Shown: one piece after another, positions 52,792 to 64,000 of the stretch
How the letters are laid out: the number at the start of each line of letters is the position of its first letter
Numbering within the stretch: the first letter of the stretch is position 1
Assembly (NCBI GenBank): GCA_002205965.3
Contig: NADL03000763.1
Span: 248,001 to 312,000, forward strand
Direction of reading: 5' to 3'
Length of the DNA stretch: 64,000 bases
Source of the DNA: Kappaphycus alvarezii
Lineage: Eukaryota > Rhodophyta > Florideophyceae > Gigartinales > Solieriaceae
Made by a program: the position numbers and the translations under genes
The notes under the pieces: generated by a model
Told to the model about the DNA's origin: nothing
Seen by the model: only the letters and a program-made list of their open reading frames with translations
Databases searched by the model: none

Positions 52792-53281
52792 TCCCGTGCA
52801 GGAACCGACTATTTAGCTACAGTAGCCAAATGCTAACAGTGTGGTCGACGTCGGCCACGTGCACAGGTGAGCGCGACACGATAGCGTTCGCCAGAGACGA
52901 CCAGATCGTGAAACTAATGCGCAGATAGATTCTCGTCCTGATTGTAGAGTGTTGGAATCCTGGCCACCATCAACCGACACTGAACATCCTTCCAAAATCT
53001 TTACAGTTTAGTAATTTCCTGGGTAAAACAGGAGTCTTCGAGTTCTCCCGTGCGCGAATAAAAGGATCGCTACCGAGGGCATCTTGGGCTCTCGGGGGCA
53101 CAATCTTGCTGTCCTTTCGACCTCTCTGGCCCTCCCCCGTCAGATCGTCTCGAGACCTCACTATCCTCACCATCCTTCCCTTATCCAGTACTTTTATTCC
53201 ACCTTTTCCCTTTTTTCCCTGCCGCTGCGCATGGGATCCGGCTTCATCGCTGCGTATGGTTTGGAAAACCCTTAAGCCCGC
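52792..53281. other. No gene recognised
   Basis: Spacer between two copia elements. C/T-rich 53.1-53.2 kb. No domain. Confidence 0.35.
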
Positions 53282-54436
53282 CTACGGTCTTTTCGAATCT
53301 GGACGCTTTTGGCAATAGGTCTTGGAAACATGGATGAAGACATACGTCTTAAAGCAAATCACAGGTCTTCCACAGCTATTAGTCCTGTACAACGAAGACA
53401 GTTCTATCATGCTCGTTGTCACGAAGGTCGTTGATGACTTTCTTCTCGCTGGTACTCCATCAGCCATCCAAGCTTTCCATGATGCCATTGCAAAGCGATT
53501 CGCAGTTGAAAACTTCGTCTTCGACAAATATATTGTGTTCAACCGCTTACATATTCCCCAAGAATCAGACGGTTCGATATTTGCCAACATTCAAGAGTAC
53601 CTTGATAAGATTGAGGCTCTGTCGTTAACAACGGCACGTCGCAAGCAAGCATCAGAAAAGGCCGAATCTGTAGAGTTAACAGCTTACTAAGCACTGGCAG
53701 GGTCGTTGAATTTTCTCGGCCATGGCATTCTTCCACAAGCATCCTTCACCGTGAGCTACACCCAACGGCAAGTTGGTCGCCTCCAAGTCTCACACGTACT
53801 GACCGCCATCTCCATGCTTACCGAGCTCCGTACCCTCTCCCAAACAATCTGCTTTTTGGCTACCAAGTACCTGGACAATCCTGCGTATCTCGTGTTCCCG
53901 GATGCGAGCCAAGTCTCATAATCATAAGGCCAAACTGGATATCTGTCAGGGATTTTCCTGCCAGCGTGGGGTTGGGATATATTCTATGTCCTCGAATGGA
54001 GCAGTAGCAAGCAGACAAGGATAAGCTTCTCTTCGACTGGAGCTGAAATAATAGCAGCTACAAGCTCTGCAGACGGCGCATCCTTGTTTGCAGACCTCAT
54101 CGAAGCTGTTCAAAACAGTCTAGCGAAACTTCCGTTTGTCCTCAGGGTAGACTCGCACGGCTTGTACTCAACAATTAAGACGCTTCATGAGAGAGCTTAA
54201 TATTTCCTTCGTCCAACTGTCTCCCGTCTTCGAGACTCTTTTGAGTCGGGGGAGACAACGACGATGCAGTGGTTCAGTGGTCAACATAACTTGGCCGACG
54301 TCCTGAAAAAGCTGAATATTGTTATATTTCGAAAGTTAAACGAGGTCATTTCAACTTTTTGTCTTAATCCAGACATTCTCTGCCTCGCGAAGCGTATCAA
54401 AGGAGATGCAAATAGCGAAGGTCGGAATATGATTTA
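53282..54436 (+). pseudogene. Copia-type RT (C-terminal) and RNase H, third lineage
   Basis: RT palm: LLVLYNEDSSIMLVVTKVVD and DFLLAGTPSAIQAFHDAIAK, with the VDD catalytic pair intact (53430-53438), then KRFAVENFVFDKYIVFNRLH. A TAA at 53690 is followed by ALAGSLNFLGHGILPQASFT in the same frame. RNase H continues in shifted frames: AYLVFPDASQVS (Asp), GWDIFYVLEWSSSKQTRISF, GAEIIAATSSADGASLFADL, LRVDSHGLYSTIKTLHERA, RLRDSFESGETTTMQWFSGQ and NLADVLKKLN. This layout is known in protist and fungal copia-like RNase H domains. Neither LTRs nor integrase are found nearby. Confidence 0.75.
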
Positions 54437-54490
54437 GCTCTTCTTTACTCCTCATCGGACAATTATATCTTCTTCCGAGGGTTCTTCTTA

Positions 54491-54844
54491 CTACTTCTTT
54501 CTTTCACGACGGATCGCAATTTGTATCTTCCGGTTCTTCTCTCCCTTTCCATTCTTCTGTACCGTCAACATCCGGACCTCTATGATCCTGTCAAGCTCAA
54601 ACCTATCACCAACGCAGGCCGGCAGCGCACTCTCTTCCTGCATCGACGCAAAACACTCTGTACCATCAATAATAAACTTATGTTCCTCCCGTGTCTCAGG
54701 TACGAGCACATTATCGAGTACTTCTTCCTGCACATCGGTCCCAACGAGCCGCACGAGATATACTCCGCTCTCCAGTCCTTGGAGCCATTCTGAGAGCTCT
54801 CTAGGGTAGGGATGTGGTTTCTTTTTCAAAAGAGAGCGCCCCAT
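54491..54844 (-). CDS. Hypothetical 117-aa protein
   Basis: Open from ATG (54844) to a stop at 54491. Sequence is charged (KKKPHPYPRELSEWLQGLES, LVPETREEHKFIIDGTECFA, KGEKNRKIQIAIRRERKK) with no recognised domain. It may be part of an element next to the copia fragment or a chance frame. No splice or promoter evidence. Confidence 0.3.
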   Translation of the reverse strand: MGRSLLKKKPHPYPRELSEWLQGLESGVYLVRLVGTDVQEEVLDNVLVPETREEHKFIIDGTECFASMQEESALPACVGDRFELDRIIEVRMLTVQKNGKGEKNRKIQIAIRRERKK

Positions 54845-57503
54845 GTGCTTTTCTAACCATTATTGACTGTCGACAAGGCTCCTCACCCGGATACATCCAC
54901 GCTTCAGGAGTTCTTTCGCTGTCTTTTCTCCGCTGAGCGCCATGACCACATTTGCAAGAGCCCCACGTAAGCATTACCGCTGACTTGCGTAGCGGAAGAC
55001 TGGCTCGTCTTCACCAACAAATGTAGCCGTCTTATTTCCTTTCTTCCTTGCTCCATGTTTCGGAAAAAGCCAAAATCTTGCGCATCATGGCAAGACTCTT
55101 TTTTTATTCGAGGTATTGTATAAACACAAAATCACACCCAAAATATTACAGTAATTTTTGAGTAATACCGGGAGACAAGGAAAGGTAGTTAATGCTTGTA
55201 AAATTTCTGAAACTGCTCCACATTGCCTTTATTATAAGGATTCTGAAAAATGGAAGTCTACATCGCATCTCAAGCACATTCTAAATTTACAAGTATCCAT
55301 CCGTCTAATTCACCATCTCATATTTTGTCATCACGCGATGATTTCAAACATCGCAGCTTAAAAAGTTTCCATTAAGGAGATAAGATCTCAAGAAATTTAG
55401 ATTGATGCTGACCCGGCACGTTTTCCAGGGTGACGCTTCTACGCTACTAACCTCGTACCCTGTAAGCTCACTCCCAATCACCGCAATCCCAATGGAAAAT
55501 GCGGCCTCAGTTCAAGATATGACGTTACTTTCCAAATATGAAGTTACCAAAATCCCTCCCCCCATTAGTCGTTGAGATTTTCTGGTATGTGTAATTTTTC
55601 GAACCCTGCCGCCTTGATCAGCCCGTACCGGGCTGATGGGTGATCTAGGAATCGGAAAAATACTGGAAATTGGAGATTTTAAATTTATTATATTTTTATC
55701 AGCCAATGATATAGGACAACGTGTCCATAAGTAATTTCCAGTTTCCTTACTTGTAGGGGAAATCTAGGATTTCCCCTACATGGAAATTATGTATCATACT
55801 TTCAAACACTACCAAACCCTAACATCAATGTCGAGAATGGACACTCGCATCACTTCATGCTGTTGATTTCAACAGTGAAATCACAGCGTAGCTCTCTACT
55901 CCCGATTCTGTTCTCCGCATCTTGTAGCTCATGGCCCTTGCCAAGCAGATATACCCTCCCATCTCTGTAACTAAATAGAGGCGCGGAACTAATCCGCAAA
56001 ATGACGGGGAACCTTAAGCCAATCTCCGATTTATCGGCCTCTGCCCACACGAGTTCACAGCAGCCTGCCCAATGTGTGAAAACCGATCCGATAAGCTCCA
56101 CTACCCACCATGAATGCAACAACAGTTCTCTGCCCCTTGTTCTTGTTGTTATTTCATCGTAGGAACCAACCTGACGCTCGCTGTACCTACTCCCATACCT
56201 ACTGTACCCCATGTTTATCATCCAGAAGCTTTTCCTCCTAATGGCAACCCTCCCGTTCGTTATACATCTTCCGGTATTTCAAATGGTGTCATGGATAAAG
56301 CTAGGGAGGACGTTAATAGTGCAGTACTCATTAACGACCACCAGTCGCAAGCAGATTCGACAGATGCTCGAAAAATAGTAGCTAACGCAGTCGAGGAATC
56401 TTTGCTCGTACTTAAGCGATCTTTACATGATAACTACACTTGTAAGAGCATACTGAAGGCTCTAAATGTACTGTAAGTGGGATTTGTAACGGTAAGCTAA
56501 GCAAGAAACGCAATTTCATTGCAAAAAATTGGTTAAAGATCATTCTCCGTCTCTGCTGCTCTTGAGAGAGTCGACCGCGTAGATGGACCAAATGCCGTTC
56601 TCTACGGAACTGCACTCAGGATTTAGGGACTTCCTTCTACTGCTATCAAATTGACAAAAATTTGGAAGTGGTATGGGGGGCTTTAATGGATCCGCGGTGA
56701 TGTACCTATTCTGGATAATAGGGAAGTAAAACTTGGGGATCTTCCCTTGTGCGAAATTTTTCCCAGCCGCAGTGTCAACGTTAGCTAGAGGAGTAACAAG
56801 GGCGTTCATAGCGTCTCTGAATCCTACGAGGAGACCATACAAACGAGATAAAGGTGTGCTTAAGAGGAAATTTGGGAAGTTTAAATAACTCTACGGTACT
56901 TGTATTCCAAAATATGAAGCCTCGGGTCAGCAGTATCCAGATGATTTCGTATAATTTTGTAATTGAAAGAGCTACATTCTTTACGCGCACTGCTTTCTTT
57001 GGAACGCATACTTTATTACATTCTCTTACCACTAGGGCGTTGAAAATCAACACACAGGGCGAGGAATGTGTGGGAGTGGGTGTAGTTCTAATCATTTGAT
57101 ATCGATGGAAGCGCAAACGAGTCCGGCAGGAAATAAGTATCACTGGCATGTAGGAGCTATCATCGGCGTTTAGACAGTTTCATGAGGAGGTCGCGAAACA
57201 TACAGAGGAAGCGGAAAGAGATAAAGCCCGTTTCGGGGTGTCAGAAGCCAGAGGACGTTCTACCCAAGCTCTACTAACGGCCAAATCACGAATTAAAAGA
57301 ATGTTAAGATAAGCAGAAGACCAGGAAGGGAAGTTTGTTTATAGTCAAATACTCAAATATATCACGGCAGCAATATCGAAACGCGCCTATTTTTATCTTC
57401 GAGCTCTTCGTCTTATCAGACCCATTTTGCTCAGTTCTTCTGCTATTATGTTTCGGGTCGTAGGAGTTTCTCTTGCTCTGTTCCTTCGCCGTTGTCCGGC
57501 ATG
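54845..57503. other. No gene recognised; one perfect hairpin
   Basis: Frames on both strands (for example 56114-56476, plus; 56781-57149, minus) have no recognised motif. A perfect 13-bp inverted repeat TGTAGGGGAAATC-TAG-GATTTCCCCTACA lies at 55752-55780. Part of this region may belong to the Harbinger element to the right, but no partner ORF like that at 5.05-6.26 kb was found. Confidence 0.4.
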
Positions 57504-58690
57504 TTACGTTTGTAGGACATTCTGTAGATACACAACAGGAGAAACATTGTTTTCTGCCGCGACCTCAAGACTGGAGAAACAGGATTCATCACCAGGCTCT
57601 ATTATAAATTTTTGAAGCTTGGTAGCCACCAATATTATCAAAGTGTTATAAGCAACAGTGAAGCAGAGTGGAGACCAGAAATTTTCAAAGCGAGATAAAA
57701 GCATCCCGAATGCTTGCTCGACCGTCATTCGACATGAAGAAAAGTATAAATTGAAAGCATAATCCGCTTGCGGGAATCCAAAGCCAGAGTATGGTGTCAT
57801 TATATGTGTTCCGTTAACATACGCGTCGCCCGTCGCTATTTTAGGCCACTGCGGAGGCTCAACTTTCTCAATGAGAGTATGTAGCTTTGCTTCTTGGAAA
57901 TCTGTGGAGTCGTGCGTCCCTGTTTCATTTCGTGCATACTCAAACAAAAATTCATAGTCAGCTGCAACCACTGCTTACACGCACAGCGCAAAGAAGCCCT
58001 TACTGTTGTAGCATTTTCGTGGGTCCCGCCTTTCGCTAAGCTTGGGTTAAGAAATCTTGATGGCAATTACGTCAAGCGCAGCAATGATTCCATACATTGG
58101 GCTTCGTCTCATGACATCAAATTGCCATGCACGAAAAGAGCATTCATCAGGCCGTGGAGAGAAGCTAACTGAAAAGCTAACTGACTTCAGCACTTTGTTC
58201 AATTCCATCAAAGTTTCTTGGAATATGGAGTATGTAGTTGACGTCCCAACGAAATATGGCCAGCCGACGTCAAAATATCTTTCCCCTGGTAAAATGCGGA
58301 GCCTAATGCAGAACATCGATTTTGTTCCTTTAAAAGATCCAGGGTAATCCTTGCGAACCTTTTTTCTTCGCAAAGGCTGCTCTAACAGATCATGGAGCTT
58401 TTTGAATTGTGTAATATCTAGTCTGTAAGACTTTTGAGTAAGTTTTCACAATCTCCGCAATGTAATCTATGATGTCAAAATCATCGCGTATAGGAATTTA
58501 TCGCCCTTTTCGTAGGTCACTAGAGATTTTATATTCCGCTATTACCGCAAATACGGCGCAAGGTCCAAGTGCTTTCAGACCGGTTCTCTTCTGTTTGTCC
58601 TTAAGCAGTTTGCGAGGAGCAACCGGTCTCCAAGCGTTTGGCTCGAGTTTTCTCCTCATTTCGGCAAAAAGACCATAATCGGACAATCTA
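57504..58690 (-). pseudogene. PIF/Harbinger transposase (copy 3), nearly open
   Basis: Minus strand. The leader 58690-58498 (MRRKLEPNAWRPVAPRKLLK) is in another frame. From 58373 a single frame runs to 57504 with only a few stops: CIRLRILPGERYFDVGWPYF, GTSTTYSIFQETLMELN, GIIAALDVIAIKIS (first Asp), stop, PKLSERRDPRKCYNSKGFFA, stop, AVVAADYEFLFEYARNETGT and HDSTDFQEAKLHTLIEK. Then come IATGDAYVNGTHIMTPYSGF (second Asp), YFSSCRMTVEQAFGMLLSRF (Glu) and the tail ATKLQKFIIEPGDES. All DDE residues are present and the last 155 codons are uninterrupted. The best-preserved Harbinger copy of the three. Confidence 0.83.
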
Positions 58691-60156
58691 AATGTTGCTG
58701 CTTTCTGAAGGATGGCACTGTGTCGTTTCGGTCATTCAATCTGGCTATCTCTAGCCAAATCATCGATTTCCATCTACTCAGTTTCCAGCTTTCATAGACC
58801 AGACTATTACTGGTAAACCGGAAACTTGACTCCACAAAAAAATTTCCAGTTTCCAGTTTCCAGTTTCCATTATTTTTCCGATTCATTTGATTGGCCCTGA
58901 GGGGGATCAACAAAATTTCAACCAAAACTTCTGCCACGCGAAACGTGCTGTAGTATACAGTCGAAATGACAGATGAGTAAAGAATTTCGTAAACAAACCG
59001 TTCAAACGTACGTTGCCTGACCTACTGTCAGTAGGACCCCGAACAGAGAGGCATGGGTTCGTTGACCGAAACGGAGGAAGGTTTGGGAGAAGAGAGGCAT
59101 GCCAGGGACCCGCCTTTGCCGGCCCTTTTACACTCTCGCCGGTTTATAGACGAGTGTACGCCATGTAGCCACGTGTCCACGTACGCGTTGTTTAGCATAC
59201 CCTTTTATGATCGCCCTCGCGATCCATTTTCCTTCGTTTTATTCGAATAAACCCGTCTACGCAACATGAAAATAAGTTTAATTTAAAAACCGGACGGTTT
59301 GGCTTCCCACTAGGTCTCAACTGCAGTTACTGCGTTCTCGCGCAAAGATCCTGTATTTGGGCAAATATTCGATTTTTTAGGTAACGAGTCGATCTTCTGC
59401 ACAAAAAGTATAGTTAGCGCGTACAGTAAGTCATTTGGAGACTAACATTAGAAATGCTATTGTGTAAAGTAGTTACAGAAACACATGCATATTAAAACTT
59501 TCTATGATATTTATAACAAATAAAAGATTTGTTTCATGTCCAGAAGTAAATCCGTTCATTTACTTATTTTACATGTTACAAATCACTGCACGATCCATGT
59601 TCTTTAAAAAATAATGACGTTATTAACTAATTGTCTATATAAGCATACTCTACAGTGTATACGGTAGACCGATTCCTGGTAGTGCAGGGCTGATTACTCC
59701 TCCCCCCCTAGGTAGCCATCCTTATATCTGAAGCGTTATCCCTTCCAGCGCATTGGTAGCTGGCGCTAAAAAAACTAATTAGCTTGTAAGTCGCAATTCA
59801 CACATTGCGCAGCGTTGGTTATAGCTCCCATTCCATAAAAATGCTAAAAAAAACTTCGCCCTCCAGGGTATAATGATCCTAGAGGCCTCATAGGTGGATC
59901 ATAATTTGATAACAAACGAAACAAGTAGGTATATATCTCTTATTTACAGTAAGCAATGAAATAATGTTAAAGGTGAAGGACTAGAATACAGGTAAAAACT
60001 ACATTACTTGCTCGATATTTCTTTTTATGTTCAGAATCAAAGGCAACGAAAGTTTAACTCAAGTGTACCTTCTCTAAAGAAACAACGTAATGATGAATTC
60101 AGAGAAAGTTCTAATGATCTTCTGTTTCAGAAAGGGATGCCCGACGAAATTTCATT
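58691..60156. other. No gene recognised; heptamer repeat
   Basis: TTTCCAG is repeated in tandem at 58843-58869 (three full units and a TTTCCAT). The rest is AT-rich with no domain. A GC-rich block at 59.0-59.25 kb might be a solo LTR, but no second copy exists in the window. Confidence 0.45.
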
Positions 60157-61382
60157 TTAACACGGCAAGACGATTCTCCCTGTACTTTTTTTGAATCTGC
60201 TCACGATTTTCAATTTGACTATTGCCGATGTGGTACCAGCGATTCTTGATTTTATTGAATAGTTTGCCGTCTTCTGACCGGAGCAGGTTGTTGAAGACAT
60301 GAAAGTTCGTTCGAGCAACACAAAACCTAAATATCTTGTCATATGGAGTTTCTGCCCACTTTCACTTGGACGACATCACAGTCCACAAACCGCTCATTCT
60401 TCTAAAGAAATTTTACGACGATAATGCGGTCGCTTGAAATGTGACGACTGAAAACCATTTCTGGGGGTGCTTTGAATACATTTATCAGCTTCTTCTTGGG
60501 GCGAATGACTCTACAGAATTCGCGGGCACCATAGTACCCATTTTCTGTTTATAATTCCCATGGAATGGGGTAATTTCCATGCAAAGGTCCGTCATCTTCA
60601 ATGGCCTGCTGCTCGCAATCTTGTTTCCTCAACTTTTCTTGATGAAAAAAGTTCATAGATCGGAAAAGAGTGAGATCTGAAACAGACCCCAGCTCATGGG
60701 CACTGCATCTATTTGCAAAGCCACATAGCAAGACAGATACCTCTGTCTTGTAACCACAGAGCTTGTGCATTCCACTGAAATAACATTTTACTTCTTCCAT
60801 ACTTCCACTTCGACGTAAGCTTGGCTGGAATGTCATATCGGTTGCATAGCGAGCCATCGGATAGTTTTGAAACAGAGAATTATTCCTTACCATTTCGATC
60901 GTTGTCCACTTCTTTGCTTGATACTCGACAAAGTGTTCATACATGGTATCGGAACTGATATCAGTCAACCGCATGACCATGCTCTAAAAGGAGGGTCCTT
61001 TCATGCCAAACATCTTCGCAAGGAAGTCCCGCCGCCCACCATGCTTTAGAACAGCTAGAGTAATGAATAAAAAATCTTTGGGCGTTTGAGCACACTTACG
61101 ACCCCGACCACTATTGTACCCTTCCTTGATGTATTTATGGAAAGTCTGCCAAACAGTCGTGTAATGAGCGGGATCGAAGTTGATCATTTGAACAATCGGC
61201 TGATATCCACCATAGTTGTAGAACTGATCAAAGATAGGGCCGTAACTACCCAAGCCGTCATTAGAAAAATCGGCATCGTCAGAAGAGGAAGCATATTCTT
61301 GAAGTTTGGCTTTTCTTTCAATTGCAGCATCGGAAAGTAGAAGAAAGGCTCTTGCAGCTTGACTGGAGGTGACAGTTGCCAT
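60157..61382 (-). pseudogene. DDE transposase (Tnp4-like family A), better copy
   Basis: Starts at ATG 61382 and stays in one frame to about 60390 with two stops. N-terminal half: FDQFYNYGGYQPIVQMINFD, YIKEGYNSGRGRKCAQTPKD, FLFITLAVLKHGGRRDFLAK. A TAG at 60984 follows PSF. Catalytic half: NYPMARYATDMTFQPSLRRS (first Asp), EEVKCYFSGMHKLCGYKTEV, AHELGSVSDLTLFRSMNFF (second Asp). A TAA at 60549 precedes ENGYYGAREFCRVIRP, where relatives have DKGYQGA, so the third Asp is Glu. SSDRIIV and, after a frameshift, RTNFHVFNNLLRSEDGKLFN (60.2-60.3 kb) complete it. The family is common in oomycetes and algae and is carried twice in this window (compare 13.87-15.14 kb). Confidence 0.83.
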
Positions 61383-62782
61383 AATTAGGGCAAAATAATA
61401 CGGGAAGTGGAATGGAAATGTATAAGGGGTACTGAGGCACAGCTATGTCTGTTCAAGACAACTGCATAGGTTTGAAGATCGAAGTATTGCACAATCATCG
61501 AGTGGTTTCCTATAAGACCGCCATATTTTGAAATTCACCAACGGTTTTCAGATTTACTAATAGCTCTGCATTTTAATCAATCGTTAAAATAGTTATTATT
61601 AAATTTGATAAAGGTGAAATCTATTCCGAATTATTTAGCGTTTTTTCAGTTAATTTATGTAATAGCATTCAAGGCAACCATTTCTGTAAATGACTGGGTA
61701 ACTTGGTATGCATATTATATTTGCGCTAAAGTACTATTGAATTGATCTGAGAGAGAAAAACGATCCTTTCCAACGCAAGAGAAGTTTCGGTCTCATTGAT
61801 GTTATTGAATGCAATATATTTTGCGGAAATTGGCCTCTGATCAACTCAAATTAATGATTATATTCTAAGCGATACTGCAAGACTTTGGATTAAGGTCTTC
61901 TGCCTGTCGCGATTGATTTGTTCGGGTAACAACTGAGTTGGGCGTTCCAACAGGACAACGCATCTATAAAAATCTGGTATTATTCCCGAGCAGGCTGTGT
62001 AGAAAGAAAGTTTGAACTCTATGGTCGCTAGCTAGGTCCCAAAATATCAATATTATTCAAAACCTATAGAGGGCCTTAGCTAACAAGATATAAGTAGTCA
62101 TGGTCATCAGTCTTGGAGTTCGCAGCAACTGTGTTGTGTAATTTATATTTAAAATTCGACCAATCCGGAATGTCAGAAGTGTTCCGCATCGTTTGTTGGC
62201 TGTAATTAATCAAAAGAGGGTGGGACTACAGTGAGTACTGTACTAACCTTTCCTATCGAAATGAAACGAGCAGTTTTTCTTCACAAATATGTTGTAAGCG
62301 TTTCACCCTCTCTACCCTGGTCCTTTCACTGATTGGAAGACTTCCGTCAGTAACCTTCATTTTGAATGACTCTGTTTTGTTTCACAGTATTGCGTGCATC
62401 CAGTAATTACTCCTTTTCAATTTTACCAGGTGGGAGCCGATCAAAGGCCTGTAAAAGTAGTGTCGGCCCCGCTCTATTTGGATATCTGGAGCCACTCCTC
62501 GAGGGAGGGTCCAGATTTCGCCAAGACGCAACCCCTGATCACCAACCTGGCTATGCAGCCCGTCCTCCGCCGTAACGCAGCAGCGATTGCCACCTCGGCA
62601 GCCGCTACCTGCACTGCAGTCATCGCCCTTCTTCTTATCAGAAAGAAACGACGCCGGCAGCATCTCTCACGAACCAGCCCGAAATACAAGCGGCGGCAAT
62701 TATCTCGTCATTCTGCTCCGTAAACACAATTCCATAGAAGCATGTTCTATCCTGTGGCACTGACAACGAATTTCTCGTCTCA
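61383..62782. other. No gene recognised
   Basis: AT-rich to about 62.35 kb. From 62394 the plus strand is open for 109 codons (AAATCTAVIALLLIRKKRRR). This could be the N-terminal leader of the transposase that follows, since such leaders are variable and basic; not provable here. Confidence 0.35.
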
Positions 62783-63720
62783 TTGAACGTGGATAGCTTC
62801 CACTTTTCCGAGACTCTCCTCCACTTATTCACGGTAGAGAGAGAAAATTGCAACTATTGTAGCCCCTATCGACGAGGGATCAAGAAGAAAGGAAGGCACC
62901 CACAGCTAGACACGGTGGACTTGTCAGCCTGTTCGTTATGGTATTTTCGTAAGAGGGGTACTTTGTATTCGATTTGTCCCATCTTTGGTATTGTTCCTAG
63001 TACTGTTGGCGTTTGGATGGACTGATATCTGGAGGTGATCTTTCGTGTTGTCAAATGGAAGGAAAAAACGGCGTTCTCTGTGAGGTGGCTGTCACAGATA
63101 GAGATGGAGCACTCTGCATCCATTCTTGAAACGAACAGAAGATGTGGACGGCTTCTCAAGGGTGTGCTTGCTGTGACAGACAGCGGTACGATTCCATGTG
63201 CCGATTAAACCGATCGCGATCTTCTCAACGCTTAACTCGACGGCTTCACACAGAACGTGGAGGTAACCAATCCTTTTGTGTGGAACTTTCTGGTAGAGAT
63301 AATTCAAGCAGGTGTGAACTATCCGGCCAACTGGCACGACACGAAGCTTTTCGGTGTCTTCTGTCTCTATTTTCCCAAAATATTGGACGAAAAGACACGT
63401 CCAGGGTTCGCCATTCTAGGCCACAGTGCGTTCGTCAACAATACAAGTGTCACAAATGGGTAGGTGTTAAGCGGTCGGAAAACAACGAAGATCTTGACAT
63501 ACAGGAGTCCGCAGCACTCGAAGCTATTGAAATTCTTCCTTAGAAGGCTACGGCGAGCGAGCGACAGTCGGCGGGATGGGGTGTGGGAGCGATAAAAGGA
63601 CCTTTACAGCGCTTGAAAGTGCCCCTTCCAGCTGATTTGAGGAAGCTCGGTAGGCTCCTCAGCATCCATCTGCACATGTGTAACTTTTGTACGCGTAAGA
63701 AAGATCTCAACTAGCTTCTT
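62783..63720 (+). pseudogene. DDE superfamily transposase (family B), catalytic residues lost
   Basis: Plus strand, several frames. LDTVDLSACSLWYFRKRGTL and YSICPIFGIVPSTVGVWMDY are the N-terminal helices of DDE_Tnp_4-like (Harbinger-related) transposases. Later VTDSGTIPCAD holds the first Asp. In the 63257 frame NPFVWNFLVEIIQAGVNYPA, NWHDTKLFGVFCLYFPKILD and PGFAILGHSAF follow; relatives have ILGDSAF, so the second Asp is His. After a stop, RQSAGWGVGAIKGPLQRLKV matches RQSAEWGxRaLKGxFxRLKV, so the Glu is Gly. PLPADLRKLGRLLSIHLHMC and NFCTR end it. Two of three catalytic residues are lost, in addition to stops. Confidence 0.75.
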
Positions 63721-64000
63721 ACAACCTACGCTCGATAGCAGAGCATATAGTAGGGATTCCTAACTTTGTTGAGCACCCTTTTATCGTTCTAACCTACTTT
63801 CACTGCAACAAACCGTCTCAAAACGTGGAGACCCACTCCTGACGCCCCCGTGAGCACCATCTAAACAACACGAATCTCGCTCTTTGTCAAGTTCTCACCC
63901 CGCCTCGGTTGCGATTCATTTCCTGCGGTATTTGAAAAATTTGCGCTATCATCGAGTTCGTCTGCTGCAGGCTCTCCACAACCTTCTCTTTCACCATGTT
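63721..64000. other. Window edge, nothing recognised
   Basis: No domain seen. On the minus strand the last 110 bases are open and read TMVKEKVVESLQQTNSMIAQ, which may be the end of a protein running off the window. Confidence 0.25.

Noticed and set aside
58990-59250. Solo LTR
   Set aside because: The composition is suggestive, but there is no second copy in the window and the ends are not defined.

Overview
This window is nuclear DNA from a eukaryote. It carries a cytosolic ribosomal protein gene (eS19), a SWR1 chromatin-remodelling subunit (ZNHIT1/VPS71 type), a nucleolar Sas10/Utp3/C1D-family protein (neuroguidin/LCP5 type), short GT-AG introns, and several families of eukaryotic transposons. 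Host genes are intronless or have one or two short introns, and the small OB-fold protein looks most like the plant version. Together with the heavy load of PIF/Harbinger, pogo, Ty1/copia and Crypton-type elements, this suggests a florideophyte red alga. That assignment is an inference; the species cannot be fixed from the window alone.

Layout. Host genes form two islands. Island 1 (1.2-2.8 kb) holds RPS19 (+) and an OB-fold nucleic-acid-binding protein (-), convergent and each spliced. Island 2 (29.6-33.9 kb) holds a BAR-like coiled-coil protein (+), ZNHIT1/VPS71 (-), an unrecognised protein (+) divergent from ZNHIT1, and a neuroguidin/LCP5-like protein (-). Almost everything else is mobile-element debris in different stages of decay.

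Between the islands (3.5-29.6 kb) lie: a PIF/Harbinger transposase (+, 3.8-4.6 kb) facing an intact 402-residue ORF (5.05-6.26 kb); a tyrosine-recombinase element (+, 7.5-9.5 kb); GT-rich repetitive DNA; a pogo/Tigger transposase (+, 11.6-13.1 kb); a DDE transposase (-, 13.9-15.1 kb); a duplicated 69-codon unit (18.2-18.6 kb); a second Harbinger transposase (+, 19.9-20.8 kb); a Ty1/copia element with two LTRs (22.5-26.0 kb) that lacks protease and integrase; and non-LTR (LINE) fragments (26.5-28.8 kb).

Right of island 2 (34.4-42.5 kb) is the most unusual stretch. It has a spliced but broken gene of unknown function, an 11-unit minisatellite built on TGTGTC/GACACA dyads, a Crypton-type tyrosine recombinase with a GCR1-like DNA-binding tail, and further dyads and a 38-bp near-perfect palindrome at the right side. 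It may be one large Crypton-like element. Then follows a nested pair of copia elements: an outer one (+) whose 123-bp LTRs lie at 43.56 and 52.67 kb, and an inner one (-) at 44.3-47.8 kb. More copia RT/RNase H (53.3-54.4 kb), a third Harbinger transposase (-, 57.5-58.7 kb), a second copy of the 13.9-kb DDE family (-, 60.2-61.4 kb) and another DDE transposase (+, 62.8-63.7 kb) complete the window.

No tRNA, rRNA or CRISPR array was recognised. Nearly every transposase or polymerase is inactivated by stops, frameshifts or lost catalytic residues. The intact ORFs are the host genes and the 402-residue Harbinger-associated protein.
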